Of a stretch of DNA of 64,000 bases, positions 49,801 through 61,800 are shown one piece after another. Origin of the DNA: Gari tellinella. Taxonomy: Eukaryota > Mollusca > Bivalvia > Cardiida > Psammobiidae. The notes below the pieces were generated by a model that worked only from the letters and a program-made list of their open reading frames with translations, searched no databases and was not told where the DNA came from. Positions within the stretch are counted from its first letter, which is position 1. Every line of letters starts with the position of its first letter. The translations under genes were made by a program, and so were the position numbers. The stretch is from positions 24,562,189-24,626,188 of the forward strand of contig OV277869.1 of NCBI GenBank assembly GCA_922989275.2, read 5' to 3'.

Positions 49801-52800
49801 AGAGCTTTACAGGTAAGAAGTTCAAAGGGTCAGGTTACGTTTGGTGCGACCTTATAAGTGACACTGCTTATATGAAATTCTAAAGATTCTTTCGTATTTC
49901 ATTTCGATGATAGGTTTGTACCGTTTGACCACAATATCCTGTTGCGACTTGCGACTTGCGACTGTTTTCAACAGTAAAACCACCCTACGAAAATGCAACG
50001 TCGATTTTCACATCCGTTATCAGTATTGAGCCACCAACATAAACTCCAACAGCAAACTAGACGATTAGAGTACGACAATCAATTTTGAAGTTCCGTACTT
50101 TATTTTTTAATGTTCTTTTACTGTTGAAATAGGTCGCAGTTGATGTATATACAAACAGGATTCCGTTAAAATTGTCTAAATTTATATTGTCAGAGTGACT
50201 TTCGTATAAGGTTCACAAAAAACACAGTACCATTCAGGCTAGGGCAAAGAGAGCACCCCTTTATCTCTTATACTGCTGTAACGTGACTTGCTTTGAAATT
50301 GTCGTATGCAAAAATGCTCATTGAAGATTTATACAGTTTCTATTAAAGAAACTTACAGACGAGAGTCAAACAGTTTGGATCAAGAGGAAAGTCTCCTCTG
50401 GATCTAAGATGTTTTCATAAAAATGCACCAGTCGAGTTGCGATTGGTACTATTCTACCCCGTTTAACTCTTTGAACCCTAGTCACGCATATATGCGTTAT
50501 TTGCAAACAGCGTACCTTTAAGGAATACACGTGTCCAATGCAAACAGTGTTTACCCTAATCAGAGGGCTCCTGAAGGAGCCCTCTGATCAGGGTCTACAC
50601 TGTTTGTCATTTTGACATATATTGTAAAAATCAACCCTAAAAAGTCAAAAATGGACTAGACTTAATTGAAAACTAGAATTGTCCATTTGAGGTTTCAGGG
50701 AGGAAAGGGTTAAACGAAACAAATCGCAAGCGCAATGCAATAAAATGTAGAAAATGACAGTTTTTATTTCAAACTATGAAGATCTATTTTATTTGAGTGG
50801 CAAAAACGTTTGGTGTCGGGTCAGACGACGGGTTACATGGTATCTGGTCTGGTCCCAAACTTTTCGCAATGGACATTTTAAGCATCAACTCAGTTATTTG
50901 GAAAATATTAACATATTCTCCGCTGTATGACGATAGGCGGGACAATTGTACAGCAACTGACGAAGTGCCTAGCCGTGACCGTGCATTATAACTGTTAAGG
51001 TTGAGGACTCCTAATGAGATCAGAGCAATATCGGTACTCTACGTGCAGCGATCGGCCGTTCTCGTCAACTGTCGACCCGTTCCGAACCATGCTTTAGCAT
51101 GGTTCGGAACGGTTCGACAGTTGACGAGAATGGCCGATCGCTCTCCGAAGAGTTCCGATATTGCTCCGATCTCATTAGGAATCCTCAACCTTAAATCAAA
51201 TAGCTAATAAACATATAATTTAAATACCTGCAGACAGTTCAATACCAATAAAATAGCCCTGTCTGAACACTTGAAATGTTCTCACGTTCATGTCATATAA
51301 TGTACATTCAGCCTGTTCACATTAATCCCCCCCCCCCACGAAACTTTAGATAGACAATTCTGATTGCAAACTTCTTACCAGAAAAGAACAGAACAGAACA
51401 TTCTTTTATTTCTCACAATTTACAAATATTTTGTAAAAACATGTGAACAAATACATATCAATAATTTCATGTAAAAGGTTGATATTTTTCAAAGACAGTG
51501 GTTATGTGGTTTGATATCTTGAGCGTTAGCTCCTAATAAGATACAGCAATAAAAACAAGTAAAGTAAATTGGAGGGGGAGGGAAGTGAGCGAAAGGTGCA
51601 AAAACCAAAAAAAAGAAAAAGAAAAAGATTAACTTAGCTATTAGGAAAAGTCAAATTTGGGACAAAGATACGGTATTTAAATAGAATCTTCATATTAGTA
51701 ATCGCATTGATTACAAAAGATTTTTATTCTCCGTTTTTTATTTGGGGGACAGCATAAAGTTAACACATACAACCATTGAGGCGAGTATATTCGTCGTTTA
51801 CAAACAGTGTACCTATGAGGAGTACACTACCAATAGGAGTCGTTTAAACAGTACATTGCAAAAATGACAATAAGTGCATACACTGATCAGACGACTCCTT
51901 TAGGAATCTTCTAATCCGGGTCTTCACTATTTACATATAGGACAAATGTAATTGTTCAGGCTGTTTGCACAGAACACGTATATATGTGACTATGGTTCAA
52001 CAGGTTAAATTAAGCATGTCGTTATAAGTACAGTGAAAACTTTGAAGCTCGAACTCTTCCGAACCAAGTAAAACGACAACACATACAATAGCGACGAGTA
52101 TACTCGTCATTTACAAACGGTATACCTATGAAGAGTACACTTGTCACGAGCAAATAGAATAGACCCTGATCAAATTAAGTATACTCACGTTTTACCGATA
52201 AGTCTTTGTTTTTATAGTAGATAAATCGCAGAAAAGACAAATAGTGCAGACCCTGATCAGACGAACAGCTCTCAGACCAGGGTCTACACCGCTTGCCATT
52301 TTGCAACATAATGTTAAAGTCAATCCTAAAAATATACAAAATGACTGGACTTAGCTGGAAACTTGGGTTGACTATGTGAATGTTTAGGGATTAATAAATG
52401 TTAACCCCTTCACTGCTTTACCCCGAGTACAAGGTTTATTTGCAAACAGTTTTTGGAACCGTAACGCGGCGTCTGGTTAGAATATGTCATTCATTACTTC
52501 GGAATACGTGCATGTTCGACATAATCCAGCTTATAATAATGGAAATCAGCTGTAGATATACCATTAATTCGAGTTCGATATATCGAAGTTCTACTGGACG
52601 ATTATGCAATGATTTGACGGGTGACGCCATGCATGTGATCTCCCGTCTATTTCTATAGTTACCTGGCTCGGTCCCAAAACATGCAATTTTTACCGATATC
52701 ATCTGCAAACAGATATACCTGACTGAATTTGAAAGGAAACTATTCAAATCTAGTTTCAAACCGGTCCTTTTTTTTTTTTTTGCCTATTTTGTGTGAAAAT

Positions 52801-55800
52801 TTATTTTATCATGCATGACCGCTGAGCGGGACTTAACTGACATTTGCAAATAGTTTGAATCCAGATCAGACGCCGCGTAACGCGGCGTCTGATCTGGGTT
52901 CAAACTGTTTGCAAATGTAAATTACGGATTAATATGTTCCCTCCCTATAACAACTCCCTCCAAACTACACACATAATAGGTGTCTCCCATGGGGTGTTGC
53001 TGTAGAAAAGGGGCACTGCGTAACATGACGTCTGATCTGGATTCAAACTGTTTGACACTCGTAGAAAGTTTTCTTCATTCAATTAGAACAATCTTAATTA
53101 TGAATATAAATACAGACGCCAATTTGAAACCAGACGATAATCACACCAAAGAAAGCGTTACAGTGGAGAATATGTTCTTTCCAGTTTAGATGCAAACGAA
53201 ACGCCCACGCATTGCAAAGAAATGTAGAAAAGTACATTTTTTTAAATGTATGACGCTTTAGTTTAAACTGCGTGGCAAATTGTTTGGAGCCTGACCAGAC
53301 GCCGGATTATCTGGCGTCTGATCAGGCTCCAAACTCTTTACAGTTTATTGGGAAAGAATAACGAATTTCCCACTGTAGTTATCTTATTTTACTTCCTAAA
53401 CGATCACCAGTATTTAGCAATATACATAGTTGCTTTGCTTTAACAAAATTGAGCCGCGGGCCTGTTATTAAAGTGATAGATCATTTTTTATATACTGTTT
53501 TCGTACCTGTATATATATTAGGGGTTTGAAAAATGCACAGGTACGTTAAAACTGACAGACACGGTGTAGGAGGAAGATTGAGACGAGACAATAAGATAAC
53601 GAAAATGATGACTAGAGACCCACAGAGACAGTTATGAATATAGTATACATCACCAACCCTCTATTCGATAACTAAAAAGAAAGCTAATTGATTGTATACA
53701 AGACACGTGATAGCTGAAATCAAGATGGCAATAAAACAGAAAACAGGAGCTTTCTGTTTACTGGCACCTTGCTTTAAGCAGTCAACTGATTTAAACACCT
53801 TTTATTGAACACGATTTAGTGGTCGTAGTAAAGATGGTTTACTGTATAAATTATGTATATTCTCTGCAGGGCTGCCATTTCTCCGGATTTTTTCTAAATC
53901 TCCGGATTTTTCCCCAGTATATGGTAGCTTAAAGCAGGCTGAAAGTAAAGCAGAATGCGCCCTAAGGCGCATTCTACTTTACTTACAGCCTGCTTTAAGT
54001 GGTCGCATGTCAACAAAACAAGAAAAAGGCTATGGGGTAAAGGTACGATTCGTAAAATCGCACTTGAAAAATGCAAATTTAGAAATCTTAGGATTTTTCA
54101 TGTCAACTTATGGCAGCCCTGTCTCTGGGAAGGCGTTGTTCTGTCTCGTTGTAATGTATTAAAATGTAAGAAAATAATGTTCAACCTTTTGAATATGATA
54201 AGGACTAGATTTGGATTAAACAGCAAACAGTTTGGAGCCTGATCAGACACCGGGTGGCCCGGCGTCTGCCAGATCTGGCTCCAAATAAATTGCAATTGAT
54301 TGCACTTGACCTTAGGTTAGCATAAACGCGTTTATTTAGAAAATAATAAATAACGTCTTATCAACGATACCGTGTGTTAAGTTTGGCATCTTGTTTCAAC
54401 AGAAATCTTGTAGAGCCAGCTACATGTACATGATTGTATATATAATATAGACAGTACTGCAACGGATATGACGGTTTCAGCAAAAACGCGTTTGCATGTT
54501 TTTGGAAAGAATAACGTCTTCTGTACTGTGAACCTACCCAGACTACTAAACATAATTTAAAAAGGTGGAAAATCGCTCAAAACAATATTTCAGTAAAGAA
54601 GAAATCTCATTTTACTGTCATACTGCTTTACTGCTTTAAGGTAAACAATGCCATTCTGCTTTAAGGTATCGCATCACTTTGAAACAGCAACTAGACCAAA
54701 TCTTTTTTCAAGCGACCGTATGTAAAATGGTTAAGTACTGTACCATTCATGCATACAAAGATGAACCGAACTCCCCTGTCCGGAAGTCCCTGATCAATGT
54801 TCGGTCCCAAGCATCCGGTAAAGGTCAGTCGGTTGCTCAATGCGGATACGAGGGGCGTTCAAATAGTTTTGATACTGGATCAATAACTTCAACATAATGA
54901 GTGCAAAAGGCATGTGTGATATATCATTTTAAAGAGCAATTTTTCGCCTACACGATGGTATAATGTACGATAAGATCACATAACTCGATGAGTCACAAAA
55001 TGAACCTAAATGACACCTACTCGAGGACACTGGAACTTTTCAGACATTAATTTTTGACGTAATAACTTCTTAAAGAGTACAATTTCCAGATTTCATTTGG
55101 AAATATATCAGTTTATGTCTAAATTTTAATGTAAATAAAATTTTATTTCTATTGAAAGGGTATACTCGTATGTCTAAAATCTTTTTTTTTCAAAATCAAC
55201 ATTTCTTATTTTGCTGATGACGAACTTGGACATTTTTTTCGAACGCTATGAAAATGTTCTAGATCAGTATACATGTATCTACATTTTGATTTTAAAACAT
55301 GAAACCATTTTTCAATGGCTTCAATTATAGCCTGGTTTGGTAATAAAAAAGAGTTTGTAGTTCTCCTTACTACTTGTATACATAACAGGAGATCATTTTT
55401 TTATTATATTTTCAGTACGTGTTTAGAATTAGCTCTATTTTTTTTTTTATAATATATTAACATTTAATACTGTGTAGTGTTTGCATAATTGTCTTATTGT
55501 ATTTGACAGACAATTTCATAAACTGATTCAAAATAATAAAGCTGTAATAATAATTATAGTATCAAATTGTGTTTAGAAAATTAACTCAAATATACACAAA
55601 AAGGGTCCAGTGTCTTCGAGGAGGGGTCATTTAGTATCATGTTGGGGCTGATCGAGTAATTCTATCTTATCGTGCATGATATCACCGTGTCGGCACAGAA
55701 TGGATCTTTAAACTGATATATCATACATGCATTTTGCACTTATAATACTGAAGTTATTGATCCAGTATCAAAACTTTTTGAACTACCCTCGTACTACAGC

Positions 55801-58800
55801 AATGCAGGAACTCTCTGTTGTATTGCTGATCCTTAAGAAGCAGTCATTTTCACATTGCATGGACAACTAACAAACTCAACCTCTTTTGATTGGCTGCTAA
55901 ACCACCCTCGTTCTGATAACTATATTAACTGAACGTATTAATTGGCCCGAAAAGATTCAGCTTTCTGAGGTTTTACTGTACATTGGAGCAAGCGTTATTC
56001 TTTCCCGTTTAAACGCATACGAAACGAAAACGCATTGCAATATTATATAGAAAATGACATCTTTTTGACAATTCTGATCATTCGTTTCAATCTGAGTGAC
56101 AAACAGTTTGGAGACTGATCAGACGCCGGGTTACCCGGTGTCTGATCTGGCTCCAAACTATTTGCATAGGACATATAGATTCAGTAGCGTAAACGCGTTT
56201 ATTGGGAAAGAATAAGGTTTTCTCCACTGTACACAAATACAAGGAAGACGTTTTGCGTCAACAATGCTTCAATGGTGACCGACAAGAACCAATACTAGAC
56301 AAATATAGACAATGTTTGCTGTGCTAACTTCTGGTAATGTTTACTGAACAGTTTGGTATGAATACAGTCGAAACTCAATTACTCACTTAAATCGTATTTA
56401 CTCGTATTTCATCCCTTGAATTTCGATAAGTCGACATCACTGACGTCGAACATACTCGTATTTCAAAGTTAAAACGTGGCTAAGCCACGTTTTAACTTTG
56501 AAATACTGGTATGTTCGACTTAAGCGAGATCCAGCTATCGAGATTTGACAGTAGTCTAATAAAATGTTCAAAAGACTGAGTGTTAATCTGAACCGGTAAA
56601 TGTTTGCTAATGTGTAAGCTTTTGTAATAAACTTGGCAGGTTTTTTCCCCCTCAAATACAGTCGCGTCTGTGTTGGGTGGTTACACGTGTTTAGTAAAGA
56701 ACTGTTACTGTTTTTAAAGACATGTGACAAAAAAGTACAGAATGAAAGTTACGTGTTATACAGAAGTATTTAAAATTAGTTTTCTGCGTGTGATTGTTGT
56801 TTTGCGTTTAGCTGTCACCTGTGTTACCGTGATCGTATTGAAAGACCTATGAACACATGTTCGACCATATACAGTGCCCCCTCCCTTCATCGGCCCTCCC
56901 AACAACGACTCCTTTCTTACAACGATCCTTGCCACAGTTCCCTAAACAGGACAATTATGGCATACGTCTTTACTGTTGCAATATCGGCTGCTTAACATTG
57001 TCGTCTGTTGTTTTTTTCTCAAAGTTACATACGAGGGGTGTTTCATAATTAATTCAACTCCATTAATAGCTTCGATATAGTAATTGTAATATGCATATGT
57101 GATATATCGTTGGAAAGGGCAATGCCTCACCTACACGATGGTATAATGCACGATTAGATCATATAACGGGGTAAATCACAATACTTATCTCAATGACCTC
57201 TTCTCAAGGGCACTAGAGCATAGCACTTTTCAGACATTACTTATTGACCTAATAACTTTTTTAAACGTAAAACTTCTATACTTTGTTTTGAAATATATCA
57301 GTTTATATCTGAATTTTAATATAAATAAGATTTAATTACAATTAAAAGACTCAGATGTTTTAAATCTCCATTTTAAAAAAATAAAATTTCTCATTTTGCT
57401 AATGGAACGCTATGACATTTTTCTAGATTAGCATATCTATAATTTGATTTTAAAACATGAACATCAACTTCAATTGCTTCGCGTATAGCCCTGGTTTGAT
57501 ATATCAAAATGTGTTTTAGGTTTCAACAAAACCTTTTGAACATACCGGAAGTGTCATTTTTATGATATTTTCATTAAGAGTTAAATATTACCTATATTTT
57601 TGTCATTTTGTAAAATGGTATAATTTTAAATTGCGTAATGTGTGTATAATTGTCTGAATTAATATGACCGAAAGTTTCATAAAATTATTTTAAATAATAA
57701 AACCGTAATGGTAATTATACATGTAGTATCCAAATTTGTTCGAAACTTTACCTAAAAAATACACAAAAACAGTCCAGTGCCCTTGACTTGGGGTCATTTA
57801 GGCTCGTGATGTGACTTTTCTAGTCATGTGATCTTACTGTGCATTATACCATTGTGTAGGCGAAGAATGGCTCTTTCGAATTTTGCATTTATATTATTAA
57901 AGTTATTGATCTAGTTGCAACAATTATGAAACACCCCTCGTATAAGTGGACATTTTGATAGAATAAATATAATGACGAGTGACTAACAGCTTGATTCCAG
58001 ATCAGACGCCGCGTTACGCGGCGTCTGATCTGGAGTCAAGCTGTTTGCAAATGTAAACCAAGTCTTAGTTGTCTCTCCCTATAACGACTCCCTCCGAACA
58101 ACACACACACTCCGTGTCTCCCATTGGGTGAAGTTGTAGAGAGGGAGCACTGTGTGTATATATAGTCAATCTTGTACATGTATTAAGCGACCACTTAATG
58201 TAGAAACATAAATACTTTTTAAGACAAGTGACTGCTCAATGCTGGCAAGATAAGAAAGAGCTTTCTGCATTTGTTTCCTACATAAAGCCATCCCCTGTAT
58301 CAAATATTGTATACACTATAGGTTACCCCATTTCTGCCTGGATTTTGCAATAAACTCTCCCTGCGTTCTTGTTGCAAGGATCCATATTAGATATACAAAT
58401 GTACAAGGGTGATTTGAACATAGGTATGTGTGTGTTTTCATACAGCAGAAAATTTCATATACAATATTTAACAGTGCAGACCCTGAGGAGACGCGGCGTT
58501 AGGTGGCTTCACATCAGGGTCTGCATTGTGTGTCAATGTCCTTTTTAGTAGACACCGGGCTTAAATGTGTTATCTATTTATTGAGTGGTCGCTCAATACA
58601 AGTTTTGCTGTATTTGCCAATTTCATTAATTTACATAACTTGTCTAGGTGATCTAGTGTGACATAATGGTATCTCGACAATGAATGATTAATTCTTGTTT
58701 TTGGTCATAATTGTGCCCTTTTAAACCCTTCTCGTGTTTTGACATGTATTTTGTATAGAAACATCATTTTGTATGTAGTGACGTTTTTTTAAAACAGTGG

Positions 58801-61800
58801 CGACCAGACAGCACCTACATTATTTAGATAGAAACTGACCGACATGATACAGCAATACACCATATTTACGATAATAGATGTTCATGGTGGGGAAAACTTT
58901 ATATATGGGGAAAATCCATTTTTTCCCTACAAATGCCATACTTTTGCCTTCTTTCGCTACAAAGTCACCATTGCACGACGATTAAAGCTTAAAAGCCGAA
59001 AATTCGGCATCTCTAGATGTTCCCCATATGGGGAAAATCCATTTTTTCCCTACAAATGCCATACTTTTGCCTTCTTTCGCTACAAAGTCACCATTGCACG
59101 ACGATAAAAGCTTAAAAGCCGAAAATTCGGCATCTCTAGATGTTCCCCATATGGGGAAAATCCATTTTTTCCCTACAAATGCCATACTTTTGCCTTCTTT
59201 CGCTACAAAGTCACCATTGCACGACGATAACAGCTTAAAAGCCGAAAATTCGGCATCTCTAGATGTTCCCCATATCCTTTCCACGCCCATAACGTATTAA
59301 AACGTGTTGACGTTTATGGCACATTTTGGCTTCCGTAGAATGAAAAGTTATGATTCGCACATCGCGTTGGAAAACTTTTCTGAAAGGCCAGGTTCGGCAC
59401 TGCCTATATCTAGAATATCAATGGTCTCCTGCAAAATGTGATACTTTCAGGCAGCATCCAAAATGGATCCAGACACAAATTTGCAATATTGGAAAAAGGC
59501 GAATGCCAGAGGGGCCGAAACGGTCCATCTTTCTACTTTCGGTTTAAAATGTACTCGACCTTTTTGTCAAAACCCGTTATAATAGCACTCATGCTGGAAT
59601 TCAGTAACACTGACATGTCAACACAAAGCTCACAAAGCTCAAACTGAGCTCAGGATCCACTTTTTTTTTCTTTTTTTTTAAGTCGTTTGGGTATTGCGTG
59701 AACGCGATTTAAATATAGCGCTTCTAAAAATAGATAGTCACTTTCGGTTTCGTGTTGACACGTCAGAGTAGTTTTGAGATGTCAGAGTGTAGTGTTATTC
59801 AGAAAATGAGCTCAAAAGTAGTCCGGTAGTGTCTGTGTTATGTGTACAAAATCGTCCGGGCTTGCTAAGGATATATATAAGTATTCACGTGAGAATACTC
59901 TCAATAATCTCACTGAACGACTAGTTAGATGTACAACATACGTTTCTGGTTTTGAGGGGTTTCCAGTTCAGAGGGGTTTTGACCAATTTCCGCAAAGTTT
60001 GTTCATAGTATGGAAGATAGCTTACCCCTAACATGTAAAGGAGGTTGAAAGTAAAGCAGAATGCGCCTTAATGCGCATTCTCCTTTACATTCAACCTGCT
60101 TTAAGATATCATCTACAAGAAAACTTATTTTCTGATGATACATATTCATTAATGTATTTTCTTCAATGTAGGAATAAACCATAGGGGTAAAAAGACGTAT
60201 TTATGGTGTAATGTGTTTAAAAAAAAGAAGGATTTGCAAACGGACCAAAGTTTTTGTCCGGTTTAGAGAAGATTCCGGTATTTAGAGGTTCCGGTTAAGA
60301 GAGGCTTCACTGAAAACATACAGCAAGGGGAACGTCATTCTTTCTCGGAAACTAAATTCAATCTCAAGGCAGTTAAATGAAGAGAACCACACTATTTTTT
60401 AACAAACCAATGGCTAGCAGTTTGGAGTCTGATAAAACGCCGGGTTACCCGGCGTCTGGCCCGACCCTAAGCTATATGTGCAATGTAAATACTTATTTAA
60501 GCACAGATTACGCGTTTATTGGGAAATAATAACACTTTTACCACTGTTTGTAAACAAATCAAAGTTTTCAGACACTGTTTATTTCGTGTACTTGTAAATC
60601 ACCTGCTATGGACGTTTGTCACCATGTAAGTGCACTTATGTGAATGTACCTCAAAACAACTCTGAACTGTTTTGACGCTAAACATGTCTTCTGTAACAAG
60701 CATTGTCGTCTGCTACTGTTTCTAAAATCAGATTTTTCTAAACGTATCTTTTCAAAAACAAGATCAATGTGGCAAACAGATTGGATCCAGATGAGACGCC
60801 GCATTATGCGGCGTCTCATCTGGATCCAAACTGTTTGCATTCATGAATGGTACATGTAAACACATATTCGCCATAAGCGTGCAAGGAGTTCGAGACGTCA
60901 TGTGTTTGTCTAATATTGACAGTCGTATCCCCTTTGTATATTGTTACCTATTTATAGTATTATAAAGTACAACCTCGTTTAGATAGTTTAGTACATGTAA
61001 ATACAGAAGAATGTTTGTCTTTGGAAAATCTTATACATCTGTAGCGTGTTCATGTAATTGTATCAGAGTCCAACCTCATATTAGCATTGAATTAACTCTT
61101 ATAGTACGACATCTAACGTTCTTCAATACTTTTCAATAATAATTCATTGCGCCCCAATGTTTATGTACTTTTCAAGGGTACAAAAGAATTATTTACGAAT
61201 CGGAATAACACACGCAAAAGTGTACTAATTGACTGAAATGCATCAATTTAAGGCAGTTTATCTCATGGCACGGCGCATTTATATTGTATCATTGTAGTCA
61301 ACTAAAAGAAAGTGTACACTACTTTTGGTACTCCTGCCCCACCCAACCGTTGGATAAAAGTCAAACTTTTATTCAACAGAGATGGAAATAATGCGCGAAA
61401 CCAGATGGAATTGGAATCGTATCCCTGTCCCATTATCCCGAGCTGCCCTTGCTGAACAATTGTGCCAATTTAAAACAGTTGGAGCCAGATCAGACGCAAC
61501 TTACTCAGCGACTGACCAGACTCCAAATTGTTTGCCACTCAGATTAGAATAGACCGTGAATGTTTTGGAAAAACGTGTCATTTTCTTCGTTACACTGCAA
61601 TGTAATTTCGTTCCTTTTATTCGCGCATTGATAACATTTCGCCTACTGTATGTAAAAGTATATTCATGACTTTCAAATATGCTGTGCCAGTTAAGCTTTT
61701 GTTACTAAACATAGCTTAAAACAGCAGTTAACACATTTCCTTACACCTTCGCCGCCTTACGTCGAGTTCAATCGCTATTTGCAAACAGTCTGGGTTTTTA

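Noticed and set aside
50542..50608. Rho-independent terminators at the strong hairpins
   Set aside because: The genome is eukaryotic and the hairpins are mobile-element cores without a following T run.
54679..54897. Small protein [18 protein letters not shown]...
   Set aside because: It runs into the left end of the mariner-like element and has no recognisable domain or paralog in the window.
58844..59300. Repetitive proteins on both strands of the 123-bp triplicate
   Set aside because: Openness follows from the unit length being divisible by three; no start context, splice site or known domain supports translation.
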